DNA of 56,333 nt from Candidatus Thalassarchaeaceae archaeon (GCA_023268715.1 JALRLV010000004.1:34162-90494), one strand, 5' to 3'. Shown: positions 1 to 7,942, numbered from the stretch's first letter. Notes: generated by a model from the letters alone, not told the origin. A program made the numbers and translations.

Positions 1-1215
1 TTGCAATATTTCCATTCCATTATCTTCCCATAGAGCAACTAATACCGGATGGCAAGAACTGTCTTCAAATCGAATTATATCATTTTCAGATTCCAAGACA
101 ACCCCATCTGAGCGAACTAAAGCTCCTCCTTGCAAAGAATCCAATACAATCCCAATTGCTTGTTTTTCATCTTCAGTGCCTTGCATATGAGAGAGGAAAT
201 CTTCCCGAGAATCAACATCAAACCAATGATTTCCCGTGATATAACCATCTTCTATCGAACCTAAAATGGCGTTCCTACATGAGCGCGCAAGTTTGTCATC
301 AGTGAGGGCTAGATTCATCCAAGCGAGAAGAACCTCGTTGAGATTCTCTCTCGCTTCAGTAGGCAACTCCCTATCACTTGGCCAACCAGCAGGCCTCCAC
401 ATCCAGTCCGCCTCCGCTACTGCCGACATCTTTGGAGGCATCATGCCAAGCGCAATTGAGGGAACGAAAGGGTCCTCCCCAGTCTTTGCCAATGTTGCAC
501 CAGTAATTCCAACCTTTATGTCATCAAATTCTAGTTTCAACCAACCGGAATCTGTGAATTGATCATTTTCTACTATGTCCAACTCCAAACCCTTGGTGAA
601 CCTTACATCATCCCCACTAAAATCGATACTTGCTTTTCTCAAACTGTCCTCAATCCATTCGGAAGGTGCCACCGGTTCTTGCCCCGAACAAACAAATCCA
701 CCATCCCAGGAAAAGAACCACCAACCTGCCTTCGCATGGTCATCCCAAACCAATAACCTAAGTCGCGGATTTGTATAATTCTGAATTCCTACCATGTGAG
801 ACTGTTTTCCATTTCCTCTTCGGATAAAACTCGAGGCTCCATAAATTGGGCTATTGTATACAGAAACTGTCGATGTATCTGCTTCACCAGCAGCAAGTAA
901 ACTACCAGCCAACGCCCTACCAACAACATCTCCTCTTCGCTTCACCATTCTCTTGCTCAACCATCGACGGTCATTTCTTTTCTTGGAAATAGCATCGATA
1001 TCTCGTATGGTTGCCGCTAACATGTCCTTGCGAGGTTTACCCAGTTCGCATTCAATATCTGGAACAAAAATCTCAGGATTGTCTAGCAATGTCTCGAGAT
1101 TCCGATCAATTCTCTGTTGAATCTGTTTTGAGGCCTTCTTTATTCCACGAACCCGAACCTTTCTCTTGCGATTTTTATCGCCAGGAAAACTTACTTCCGC
1201 GGGTGGTCGTGCCAT
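1..1215 (-). CDS. Unknown protein, truncated by left edge
   Basis: I translated this minus-strand frame by hand: it is open for 405 codons from an ATG at 1215 to base 1 with no stop, so the C-terminus lies outside the window. A purine-rich GGAGGAG sits just upstream of the ATG, supporting this start. The first 35 residues are very basic (lysine and arginine rich, as if nucleic-acid binding), followed by a helical stretch and then a mixed alpha/beta region with many tryptophans. No signal peptide, membrane span or cysteine cluster is visible. I do not recognise the family. It starts 24 bases after the dphB stop on the same strand, so the two may be cotranscribed. Short plus-strand frames opposite it are shadows. 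Confidence 0.75.
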   Translation of the reverse strand, partial: MARPPAEVSFPGDKNRKRKVRVRGIKKASKQIQQRIDRNLETLLDNPEIFVPDIECELGKPRKDMLAATIRDIDAISKKRNDRRWLSKRMVKRRGDVVGRALAGSLLAAGEADTSTVSVYNSPIYGASSFIRRGNGKQSHMVGIQNYTNPRLRLLVWDDHAKAGWWFFSWDGGFVCSGQEPVAPSEWIEDSLRKASIDFSGDDVRFTKGLELDIVENDQFTDSGWLKLEFDDIKVGITGATLAKTGEDPFVPSIALGMMPPKMSAVAEADWMWRPAGWPSDRELPTEARENLNEVLLAWMNLALTDDKLARSCRNAILGSIEDGYITGNHWFDVDSREDFLSHMQGTEDEKQAIGIVLDSLQGGALVRSDGVVLESENDIIRFEDSSCHPVLVALWEDNGMEILQ

Positions 1216-1239
1216 ATTGTCTCCTCCATGTCCCTCGCT

Positions 1240-2067
1240 TCATGCTTGGTGTCGCCTGCGCTCGTAAGCCTCTCTCTCCAAGCCCGTGAATTCGGCGGGT
1301 AAAATCAAACAATGTATCCGTCCATCAGACAATTTCGCTATATCGTCTAAATCACCGGAAACAATTCTTTGGTCAGAAGTTCCGAGATCACTGAGTAAAA
1401 TCGAATCCCAATTTGCAATTGCAGTAGTCATACTCTCCCGCACACTCCCTTCGCGCTCAACGAGTTTCTCAAACATCGCCTTCAGAATTTCCACGGCTTG
1501 TTTTGGTTGCATGGGTCTAGGTGTTTCAACCCCCATTCCTGTGGGGTCTAAATCTAGCAATACTAAGGTATGCAAATTGTTGGTATAATTTGAATCAATC
1601 AACTCCAACGGAGAGGTTGGAAGATAGTTTCCATAGGCGAATGGAAGCGTCACTTGCCGACCAAAACGATATGATTGCAAACCCGATAATGAAACCGCCA
1701 AAGATGTCGCAGAAAGACCAGGAATAACAGAGAAATCGATTCCCTGCTCGGCACAATGTGATTCTAAATCGACGTGAGTAGTTGCTTGCATAGGGTCTCC
1801 AACAACCATCAAAGCAACCGACTCCTCTTCCGCCAGAGACAAAATCTCAGAGGGGTCTTCGACCATAGGGCGCATTGCCCTATTCCATTGGCCAACCAAA
1901 CCCTCTAATCGTGCTTCTTGATCTTCTGGCAGGGTGGCAGTGTAGCCCTCTAAAAATCGATAATCGCAGGCTCTAGCATGCTCTATGGCATCAGCGGTCA
2001 TTAATCCAAGATCGCCTGGTCCTAGGCCAATTAGCCACAGACCAGAGGGGAGGCCGCCGTCCGTCAT
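1240..2067 (-). CDS. dphB: Diphthine synthase (diphthamide biosynthesis methyltransferase)
   Basis: DphB methylates the 3-amino-3-carboxypropyl histidine of elongation factor 2 with S-adenosylmethionine during diphthamide synthesis in the cytoplasm. The sequence shows the family hallmarks: an N-terminal GLWLIGLGPGD loop, a YRFLEGYT segment, the VVGDPMQATTH SAM-binding block, GLSATSLAVSLSGLQ and a VTLPF segment before LDLDPTGM. From the chosen ATG the protein is 275 residues, close to the usual 250-270. The frame extends upstream to 2103, but those 12 residues precede the conserved start and overlap the divergent methyltransferase gene. No Shine-Dalgarno is evident, so a leaderless message is plausible. 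The divergent neighbour also modifies the translation apparatus. Confidence 0.93.
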   Translation of the reverse strand: MTDGGLPSGLWLIGLGPGDLGLMTADAIEHARACDYRFLEGYTATLPEDQEARLEGLVGQWNRAMRPMVEDPSEILSLAEEESVALMVVGDPMQATTHVDLESHCAEQGIDFSVIPGLSATSLAVSLSGLQSYRFGRQVTLPFAYGNYLPTSPLELIDSNYTNNLHTLVLLDLDPTGMGVETPRPMQPKQAVEILKAMFEKLVEREGSVRESMTTAIANWDSILLSDLGTSDQRIVSGDLDDIAKLSDGRIHCLILPAEFTGLEREAYERRRHQA

Positions 2068-2101
2068 GGTGAAGCGAGGGGAGTGCCTGCCCGTCATCAA
2101 C

Positions 2102-3286
2102 ATGATGCGCCACTTGGTCGTCCCGAATCGCGAGGTTGAGGCTGTTTTAGGCCACGTTCGCGCCCGCGGATGGGGTTCTGTTAGCTATCGTGTATTCTCC
2201 AGTGATGACGGGCACTCTCGCCTAATTCCTCTGGATGTAGGCGCACCTTTGGAATTACCAAAGGCCCTACAGTATCCAATTGTGATGCATGAAGGAGTTC
2301 CGGATGAAAAAATTGAGACTGATTGGTTGGCTTTACTTGCCTCGGAAATAGATGAGGCTAAGATAGAGAAAATGGGGGATGCTTGGCCATCAAATCACGA
2401 ATTTATAGGGGACATGATGATTGTAAGAATAGATGATCAAGTTGCCCAATTTACAGATTCTATTGCGCGGGCAAAACTCGGAGCCCACCCTCATATTCGC
2501 TTGTTATTAGCCGATGATGGAGTAGAAGGCGAATTCAGAATCAGACAACTGAAGCCCATAGGTGCCAGATTAGCCGATAGAATCCTAGCCGGGCCCAGCC
2601 TAGAATTCGCACCTCCAGAACTCCTGACTACTGAGGTAGCAGTGAAAGAAAGTGGACGAGTTATTAGATGCGATCCAACCAAGGCATACTTCTCTACTAA
2701 GTTACAAACAGAAAGACTCGAAACCCTTGCCTTAGCCAAAGAATTACAAGAAGAACTTGACCGACCGTTGAGATTAGCAGACCCATTTTGCGGGGTTGGT
2801 CCAGCTCTTGCAACATTACTCGCGGAACCAAATTTAGTCTCCGATTTACTCGCGACCGACCTTAACCCCGACGCAGTAAAACTACTCATGTCAAACCTCT
2901 CAAAGTGGGATAGGAGGCCATATCCAGAGGGTGCAATTGAACTTCAACAAGTCCACGAAAACCGATTGGTTGGACTAGCGGACGCGCTAACTCTAGCCGA
3001 AGACGAAAAAATTGCGGGTAAATGGGACTTAGTCTTGGTCAACCTACCTCACCGAACCATAGAATTCCTTCCGGAGATTATACCATTATTGGACCGAACC
3101 TCCCCTTCAATGATTAGAGGCAGGGCAATAGTAGAGGAATCAGAAATCGAGCAGGCAAATGAGTTGATTCTTTCTTCACTTCCAAAACTAATGCCTGACA
3201 AACCACCACCCTATCTGAAAACCAAACGGGATTACAGTGCATCTCTACGGTTATGCTCATTTCAGGCTTGGATAGCATCGGAATAA
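2102..3286 (+). CDS. trm5: tRNA (guanine37-N1)-methyltransferase, Trm5/Taw22 type
   Basis: Class I SAM methyltransferase of the Met-10+ family, which methylates G37 beside the anticodon to prevent frameshifting, or acts in wyosine synthesis. Visible elements are the GDMMIVRID strand of the middle domain, the SAM-binding DPFCGVGPALATLL block, an acidic LATDLNPDAVKLL strand end and the catalytic-region LVNLPHRTIEFLPE, which corresponds to the NLP motif of Trm5. The frame is open from 1985, but the ATG pair at 2102/2105 (MMRHLVVPN) gives a 394-residue protein and avoids overlapping dphB; an ATG at 2066 is an alternative. The N-terminal region is hard to match to the usual Trm5 D1 domain. The exact base target cannot be fixed from sequence. 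Confidence 0.85.
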   Translation: MMRHLVVPNREVEAVLGHVRARGWGSVSYRVFSSDDGHSRLIPLDVGAPLELPKALQYPIVMHEGVPDEKIETDWLALLASEIDEAKIEKMGDAWPSNHEFIGDMMIVRIDDQVAQFTDSIARAKLGAHPHIRLLLADDGVEGEFRIRQLKPIGARLADRILAGPSLEFAPPELLTTEVAVKESGRVIRCDPTKAYFSTKLQTERLETLALAKELQEELDRPLRLADPFCGVGPALATLLAEPNLVSDLLATDLNPDAVKLLMSNLSKWDRRPYPEGAIELQQVHENRLVGLADALTLAEDEKIAGKWDLVLVNLPHRTIEFLPEIIPLLDRTSPSMIRGRAIVEESEIEQANELILSSLPKLMPDKPPPYLKTKRDYSASLRLCSFQAWIASE

Positions 3287-3315
3287 ATCAAATCCTGATA
3301 CTTTACCGGAGTTGC

Positions 3316-4344
3316 ATGAAAATCGACCCAAAGAGCCGACCAGTGCAAATTGCAGTAGCTCTGATGATTGTACTTCCTACAGTCTATCTCGGTCTAGGAT
3401 ATGTTATAGCATCACAAGCAATAGCCGCAAAACCCGGTTGTTATGTTTGGGAGGATAATCGGCCGGACTCATGGACGTCTTTCGATGATTGGGAATCTTT
3501 TGGAACCGGAGAGGTTGCGGAAGAGAGAGTAGCGATTAGGCAGAATTTCGACGCCACCCCATACCAAATGGACTCCTATGAAAATGCAAGCTTCTCTCCC
3601 AGAGGGGGCGATCAGTCGATTACCCTCAGAGGCTGGTATGTCGAAGTCGACCCGGAAGCACCAGTGGTTATCCTAACCCACGGGATGCCCTCTAACGGGA
3701 ATTGCAAACCAGAAATGCTACTGATGCAAGCATTCCTTGCAGAGGGAGGCATCAACTCACTTTCTTTTAGTTTGAGGAATTACGGTTACAGCGACCACGT
3801 CAGCGATTATATTGCAGTAGGACAGGTCGAGTATGTCGATATCCTTGGAGCATACGATTGGCTAATTGATTCCAAAGGATACCAAGCCGGAGAAGTCGGT
3901 TTGGTTGGAATATCACTTGGCGGAACAGCAGCCTTTGCCTTTGAGGACGAGCCAGGTATTGCCGCGATGTGGCTCGATAGCGCAGTTCTGGACTTCCCTC
4001 TTGTTGTCCGAAACGAACTGGGAAGAATGGGCTTCCCTGCCTTCCTTGGAGGAGCAGCAATCACAGTAGGAGGTTGGATGGCAGGCGCCGACCTCGATGG
4101 AAGAAACCCAATCCATGCTGCCGATGCCGCAGGAGAACGTCCAGTTTTCCTCACTCACGGACTCGAGGACACCAGAGTGTCTGTTGAACACTCAGAACGA
4201 TTTGAGGAGAGAATGATTGAGAATGGCGGAAATGTCGAAACTTGGTATGTCGAGGACAGGGCACACGTTGATGCGATGTGGAGCGACTCCGAAGAATACG
4301 AAGACCGTCTCACTTCGTTCTTCCATGACGCATTTGGAATGTAA
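3316..4344 (+). CDS. Membrane-anchored alpha/beta hydrolase
   Basis: The protein starts with a short basic segment and one hydrophobic helix (about residues 10-35), then a long extracytoplasmic domain, so it is probably anchored with the enzyme outside. Alpha/beta-hydrolase signs are clear: VVILTHGMPSNG (oxyanion loop), the nucleophile elbow GISLGG with serine near residue 200, an acid in GLEDTRVS near 284 and a histidine in RAHVDAMW near 316, giving a complete Ser-Asp-His triad. This pattern resembles BEM46/ABHD-type serine hydrolases. I chose ATG 3316 over the frame start at 3253, because the latter overlaps trm5 and adds a poorly structured 21 residues. The substrate is unknown; a lipid, ester or peptide is possible. 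Confidence 0.82.
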   Translation: MKIDPKSRPVQIAVALMIVLPTVYLGLGYVIASQAIAAKPGCYVWEDNRPDSWTSFDDWESFGTGEVAEERVAIRQNFDATPYQMDSYENASFSPRGGDQSITLRGWYVEVDPEAPVVILTHGMPSNGNCKPEMLLMQAFLAEGGINSLSFSLRNYGYSDHVSDYIAVGQVEYVDILGAYDWLIDSKGYQAGEVGLVGISLGGTAAFAFEDEPGIAAMWLDSAVLDFPLVVRNELGRMGFPAFLGGAAITVGGWMAGADLDGRNPIHAADAAGERPVFLTHGLEDTRVSVEHSERFEERMIENGGNVETWYVEDRAHVDAMWSDSEEYEDRLTSFFHDAFGM

Positions 4345-4394
4345 CCCTAGATGCCGGGAATGAACTTATATCCGACCTTCGCGATATTAGTGAC

Positions 4395-4868
4395 ATGAGT
4401 GGGGATATCCCCCCCGAAGCTTGTGGCATTGTTTTACTTGCTATACTGGGATATCTTGTTATTGATATGATGGAATCGGCACTCTTGAATTCCATTAGTG
4501 GTGGACACTCAGTGTCAAATCCTAACGTTCAGAAGTTTGACCAACATCGCAAAAAAAACTGCGCCGTTGAAAATTGTAATGCTGTGGTTTTCCGAATGAC
4601 TGATTTTTGCCACAGACACCAGAACGAGACACCCACTCCATCAAACACAATTGAATCTGAAGACACTAATTCCAAATCACAAAACTGGTGGGAACCTGAG
4701 GAGCCACCGGATATACCGGATACTATCTCGACAGACACTCCGCAGAAGTCTCGGACTATTCCCATCGTGCTTCTGGCCGGTTGGTTGTTTTTGGGCCCGG
4801 TGGGCTTAGTTCCAGTCATTGGCTATCTCCTATACGCCGCTTTCACAAAGCGCGAACCAGAATTCTAA
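4395..4868 (+). CDS. Small membrane protein with CxxxxC..CxxH zinc knuckle
   Basis: A 157-residue protein with a hydrophobic N-terminus (about residues 8-25), a zinc-knuckle-like motif C-x4-C-x10-C-x2-H around residues 56-75, a Pro/Glu/Thr-rich linker containing NWWEPEEPPD, and a C-terminal membrane span (about residues 120-150). The metal motif has the same spacing as in the next gene, so the pair are probably diverged duplicates. The motif resembles the C-x4-C..C-x2-H fingers seen in many small archaeal and phage proteins, which usually bind one zinc. I do not know a function. The gene lies 50 bases after the hydrolase on the same strand and may share its transcript. Confidence 0.65.
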   Translation: MSGDIPPEACGIVLLAILGYLVIDMMESALLNSISGGHSVSNPNVQKFDQHRKKNCAVENCNAVVFRMTDFCHRHQNETPTPSNTIESEDTNSKSQNWWEPEEPPDIPDTISTDTPQKSRTIPIVLLAGWLFLGPVGLVPVIGYLLYAAFTKREPEF

Positions 4869-4916
4869 GGCGATTGAATGGTAATTTTTGAATTAATTGC
4901 GGAAGCATGTTGCTGA

Positions 4917-5129
4917 ATGTTTTTCGCTCCCGCGGTGGAAGCAGTGAGAGAGGATTTGAAAGGGAAATCCGAAGAAACCAAATTCGTTTCAATCAACAAT
5001 AATTGCTCGATTGATGGTTGTAATGCTATGAGTTATGAAAACTCGATATATTGTTTGAGGCACAAACCAAGCAAGGAATCCAAAGAAGAAACTCAGCAAG
5101 AAGAAAACTGGTGGGGAGACGGGAATTAG
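4917..5129 (+). CDS. 70-residue zinc-knuckle protein, paralogue of preceding gene
   Basis: This short protein carries C-x4-C-x10-C-x2-H (CSIDGC then YCLRH), with identical ligand spacing to the preceding gene, but no membrane segment. It ends in an acidic aromatic tail, ENWWGDGN, which echoes NWWEPEEP in its neighbour. The stop codon abuts the 3' end of the convergent tRNA-Asp with no spacer, showing how tight the packing is. The matching motif in two adjacent frames argues that both are real despite their size. Function is not recognised; the finger could mediate protein or nucleic-acid contacts. Confidence 0.55.
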   Translation: MFFAPAVEAVREDLKGKSEETKFVSINNNCSIDGCNAMSYENSIYCLRHKPSKESKEETQQEENWWGDGN

Positions 5130-5205
5130 TGGCGCCCCGACCGGGATTTGAACCCGGGTCGAAGCCTCGACAGGGCTTCATGATAGGCCACTACACCATC
5201 GGGGC
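5130..5205 (-). tRNA. tRNA-Asp (GTC)
   Basis: Reading the minus strand, the acceptor stem GCCCCGA pairs with TCGGGGC. The D-arm has a U13-U22 mismatch, the anticodon stem AAGCC/GGCTT is perfect, and the loop CTGTCGA gives anticodon GTC. The T-stem is CCGGG/CCCGG around TTCAAAT. Discriminator G and the 3' CCA are encoded in the DNA. No intron is present. A TATA-like GAAATA lies about 26-31 bases upstream of the 5' end (5231-5236). Confidence 0.97.
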
Positions 5206-5282
5206 AGGATTGGGGACGACTACCGTTCTGTATTTCAATCGCTCGCGTGGGGAGGGTGTTGATTTTTTCACAAATCATCAGA

Positions 5283-5290
5283 CTTATACG
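5283..5290 (+). promoter_or_regulatory. Candidate TATA box for the 5313 gene
   Basis: CTTATACG lies about 25-30 bases before the ATG at 5313, the usual archaeal TATA-to-start distance. Transcription would begin a few bases before or at the start codon, giving a leaderless message. Confidence 0.4.
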
Positions 5291-5312
5291 ATATGTTATC
5301 CGTAAAATTACC

Positions 5313-5603
5313 ATGCCTGAGGAGGAAGAAGAGGAGTGGTATGATTCGTGGGAGAGAGGAATCCCATTAACTACCAAAAAGAAGATTACTGCGGGCTCTA
5401 TGGTAGAGTTATTACAACTTGTAGACAAATATTTGCAGAACCTAAATGACATGGACCAAAAAAATAAACCCCGAATTCCAGTGATGAACTTCACTAAGCC
5501 TCACAACCCTAAATTTAGAGGTTTGAAAATTCTTCCAACTAGAAACGACTCGTGGCAAGCCATACTATTTTTTGATGACAAAATAGACTTCAGTCGGAGG
5601 TAA
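5313..5603 (+). CDS. Hypothetical small protein, acidic Trp-rich N-terminus
   Basis: A 96-residue protein starting at an ATG that follows a TATA-like element at leaderless distance. It opens with a run of six glutamates followed by WYDSWERG, then a basic segment and a helix (SMVELLQLVDKYLQNL) that looks amphipathic, and ends in a short beta-like stretch (SWQAILFFDD). No membrane span or cysteine motif is present. The open frame continues upstream to 5247, but that part is hydrophobic and basic and precedes the promoter-like element, so I did not include it. I do not recognise the family. Confidence 0.5.
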   Translation: MPEEEEEEWYDSWERGIPLTTKKKITAGSMVELLQLVDKYLQNLNDMDQKNKPRIPVMNFTKPHNPKFRGLKILPTRNDSWQAILFFDDKIDFSRR

Positions 5604-5646
5604 AAACGGGGCATTGTTCATCACCCTTCTTCTGCCGCAATTCTGT

Positions 5647-6231
5647 ATGAATGAGGGCCGCCTTGTCATCGATGTAATCGACAACGGCGGCCAATGGACA
5701 CATCGAGAATGGCGTATGTTACGTTACATGGGAGTAGATACCCAAATTCTCGCCAACGACACACCGATCTCCGAACTTCGAAAATTAGACGGATTGGTTC
5801 TTTCTGGCGGCGCCGCCCGTGTTGGATTAACAGGAGAGTTAGGAAATTGTGCGGCCTATCTTGAATTGGATATTCCGATTTTGGGGATCTGTGCCGGCCA
5901 CCAATTCATGGCCGGTCATTATGGCGGCCGAGCCGCTGAAGCCCCTGCGCCTGAATTTGGTGCAGCAACAATCAATCTTATCGATGGCGGGGGGCCACTA
6001 TTCGACGGAACTCCAGAATCTCAGACCGTTTGGGAGAGTCACAATGACGAGGTTGTGGAATTGCCCGAAGGTTTCAGAAAAACAGCTAGCAGCGAGTCCT
6101 GCGAAATTCAGGCTATGGAAAACTCAACATTGGACAGATTTGGACTTCAATTTCACCCAGAAGTGAATGACTCCGAGTATGGAGCAAAGATATTTGAGAA
6201 CTTCGTAGATATCTGCCGCAGGGCCCTTTAG
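5647..6231 (+). CDS. guaAA: GMP synthase, glutamine amidotransferase subunit
   Basis: This is the stand-alone class I glutamine amidotransferase subunit of archaeal GMP synthase; it releases ammonia from glutamine for the PP-loop subunit that converts XMP to GMP. The catalytic cysteine sits in ILGICAGHQ (C82 from this start) and the His/Glu pair in QFHPEV (H170, E172), giving a complete triad. Length (194 residues) matches archaeal GuaAA. I chose ATG 5647 (MNEGRLVIDVIDNGG) because the upstream eleven residues are not conserved in character. The synthetase subunit (guaAB) is not adjacent in this window. The 3' end overlaps a GC-rich palindrome. Confidence 0.92.
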   Translation: MNEGRLVIDVIDNGGQWTHREWRMLRYMGVDTQILANDTPISELRKLDGLVLSGGAARVGLTGELGNCAAYLELDIPILGICAGHQFMAGHYGGRAAEAPAPEFGAATINLIDGGGPLFDGTPESQTVWESHNDEVVELPEGFRKTASSESCEIQAMENSTLDRFGLQFHPEVNDSEYGAKIFENFVDICRRAL

Positions 6232-6236
6232 GGCCC
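6221..6236 (+). terminator. GC-rich hairpin at guaAA 3' end
   Basis: GGGCCC, TTTA, GGGCCC form a perfect 6-base-pair stem with a four-base loop, overlapping the guaAA stop codon (6229-6231), followed by AATTT. Classical archaeal termination uses T-tracts, so a terminator role is inference; it could instead block 3' degradation. Confidence 0.35.
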
Positions 6237-6245
6237 AATTTACTG

Positions 6246-6554
6246 ATGAGCAGATTGAAGAAGGGCTGGTCGGTCGGCGGCCCGATGGCGAACAGGCTTA
6301 CACTCTACAAGTGCCGCTCCTGCAACCGCACAGATAGGAAGGAGTACGATCCAGATGGGAACGCATCGTGCAATCACTGCAACTCTCCAATGGATTCTCT
6401 AGAACCACGATACAAGTGTGTTCGCTGTGGACACATTGAGTGGATAGAAGTAGGAACAGTCGGTAAGTCCTGCCACAAGTGTGGCTACCGAATTTTCGTC
6501 AAGCCGCGAAAGGAAGGAACCGACCGCGGCTACAAGATTCTGAAAGCGCGCTGA
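6246..6554 (+). CDS. RNA polymerase subunit P (Rpo12)-like double zinc ribbon
   Basis: The C-terminal 45 residues look like archaeal RpoP/Rpo12: YKCVRCGHIEW, then CHKCGYRIFVKPRKEG and a basic tail, giving the CxxC..CxxC ribbon and the (Y/S)RIxxKxR signature. Rpo12 is a small zinc-binding subunit of the archaeal RNA polymerase. Unlike the usual 45-60 residue protein, this one has a second zinc ribbon in front (YKCRSC..CNHCNS). Start is uncertain: ATG 6246 gives 102 residues, an internal ATG at 6285 (MANRLTLYKC) would give 89; both include the two ribbons. It could instead be a different double-ribbon protein. It sits between guaAA and the RFC-like gene, all on the plus strand. Confidence 0.6.
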   Translation: MSRLKKGWSVGGPMANRLTLYKCRSCNRTDRKEYDPDGNASCNHCNSPMDSLEPRYKCVRCGHIEWIEVGTVGKSCHKCGYRIFVKPRKEGTDRGYKILKAR

Positions 6555-6563
6555 ATACACATT

Positions 6564-6576
6564 CTTCCTGTGGAAG
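6564..6576 (+). terminator. Small hairpin after the RpoP-like gene
   Basis: CTTCC, TGT, GGAAG forms a 5-base-pair stem ten bases after the stop codon, followed by TAAT. It is weaker than the other 3'-end hairpins of the window and its function is inferred from position only. Confidence 0.2.
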
Positions 6577-6618
6577 TAATGGCGCGGAGTTCAAGACCCG
6601 CCTAATTCACGCTGACAC

Positions 6619-7758
6619 GTGGCGAGTTGGCTGAGTACACATGCTCCGCGTACTTTCGATGACTTAGCGGTCCCGACAAGCGTCCGCGAATCACTGAGAA
6701 GCGCCAGTTTGTCCCCAGAACCTCCACACCTCCTAATTACAGGACCGGCAGGTGTTGGAAAGACCGCATCCTGGCGATTGGTAGCGCGCCAGATGCTAGG
6801 CCCAGGATGGAAATCTACCACACATATCTTGCAAGCCCGAGACTTAATGCGAACCCGTGGTGCAATGGCTAAGTTTGAGGAATTCCTTAGGCCAAGTGGA
6901 GCTGGCTCCACTGATACATTGGCCGGCCGGATGAGCCTAGATGCCTACGACCGAGGAATCATTTCAGCCTCAGAAGGAGATGTAGCACCGGCTGGGGCCG
7001 AATTAGAAATCGAGTCGGGTAGAATTCCTGTTAGTCGATTATTGGTGATTGAAGACGCCGACCATCTTGGAGGAATTAGACAAGCATACCTTCGCCGAAT
7101 GATGGAAACAGTAGGAGTGGCTAGTAGATTCATCCTTGTCGCTAGAGCTCCTTCGCGTCTTATCGACGCAATCCGTTCTCGAACCCAAATGATTCGCATT
7201 CCTTCCACAGACAGAGAGACTGTAATCAATACAATGCAATCAATTGCCACATCAGAAAAATTCCCTGTAGATGAAGGCGTACTAGGTGATTTGGCCTATG
7301 TAGCAGAGGGCAATTTACGAAAAGCTCTCTTCACGTTAGAGATGCTAAACGCACGGGGTCTAACAGACGACCGGTCCGCAGTACATCGTTTGGTTCAGGC
7401 AACAACTTTGCAAGCAGGAAGGCATCTTCTGGAACTTGCACTACGAGGCCGAGTTATTGAATGGAGATGGGAGAATGTTAGAGGACGTCGTTCCAAGGTT
7501 TTGGGCGGTGCAATAGCGGAGATTGATCGCTTGATGAACGACCATGGATTGGACGCTGACGATATTATTTCCCAACTCCATGATGTCCTAGTCGGCCGCC
7601 GCCTTTCACTCCCCGACGAACTCCGATCGGAGTTGCTTTCTGCATTGGCGGTCTGCGACACTCAGATTCGTAGCACAATGCACGCTAGAATCCCCTTCGA
7701 GAATTTTCTACACAAGGCTGCAACTTCTGGCAGAAAGCACGGCCTTGCATTCGGTTAA
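6619..7758 (+). CDS. RFC small-subunit-like clamp-loader AAA+ ATPase
   Basis: The layout follows replication factor C small subunits: an N-terminal APRTFDDLAVP segment, Walker A GPAGVGKT near residues 42-49, a Walker B strand LLVIEDADHLG, a partner arginine segment (RSRTQMIRIP, the SRC-box position) and a helical C-terminal collar. RFC loads the PCNA clamp onto primed DNA. Two differences stand out: Walker B reads ED-A-D rather than the usual DE-A-D, and the SRC box reads SRT. It may be a second, specialised RFC subunit rather than the main one. GTG at 6619 is the start. The stop codon directly abuts the convergent tRNA-Arg. Confidence 0.78.
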   Translation: MASWLSTHAPRTFDDLAVPTSVRESLRSASLSPEPPHLLITGPAGVGKTASWRLVARQMLGPGWKSTTHILQARDLMRTRGAMAKFEEFLRPSGAGSTDTLAGRMSLDAYDRGIISASEGDVAPAGAELEIESGRIPVSRLLVIEDADHLGGIRQAYLRRMMETVGVASRFILVARAPSRLIDAIRSRTQMIRIPSTDRETVINTMQSIATSEKFPVDEGVLGDLAYVAEGNLRKALFTLEMLNARGLTDDRSAVHRLVQATTLQAGRHLLELALRGRVIEWRWENVRGRRSKVLGGAIAEIDRLMNDHGLDADDIISQLHDVLVGRRLSLPDELRSELLSALAVCDTQIRSTMHARIPFENFLHKAATSGRKHGLAFG

Positions 7759-7836
7759 TGGCGGGCGCGGCAGGATTCGAACCCGCGGTCCCTGGCTTAG
7801 GAGGCCAGTGCATTATCCAGGCTATGCTACACGCCC
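7759..7836 (-). tRNA. tRNA-Arg (CCT)
   Basis: On the minus strand the acceptor GGGCGTG pairs with CGCGCCC (one G-U), the D-stem is GCAT/ATGC, the anticodon stem CTGGC/GCCAG encloses CTCCTAA, giving anticodon CCT, and the T-stem GCGGG/CCTGC encloses TTCGAAT. Discriminator G and the 3' CCA are encoded. No intron is present. Confidence 0.97.
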
Positions 7837-7942
7837 ACTCCGCCGACCGCATCCCCCTCAAGAACTCTAAGGGTCTCAAAATCACCACCTTGACCCCAAA
7901 ATTGAGCCGAGAGAATCAAGCCATGTTCGATGTCGGACATAC

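Noticed and set aside
266-1289. Several plus-strand reading frames opposite the first gene
   Set aside because: The minus-strand frame is open over the whole stretch and has a ribosome binding site; the plus-strand frames are short, overlapping and have no recognisable content.
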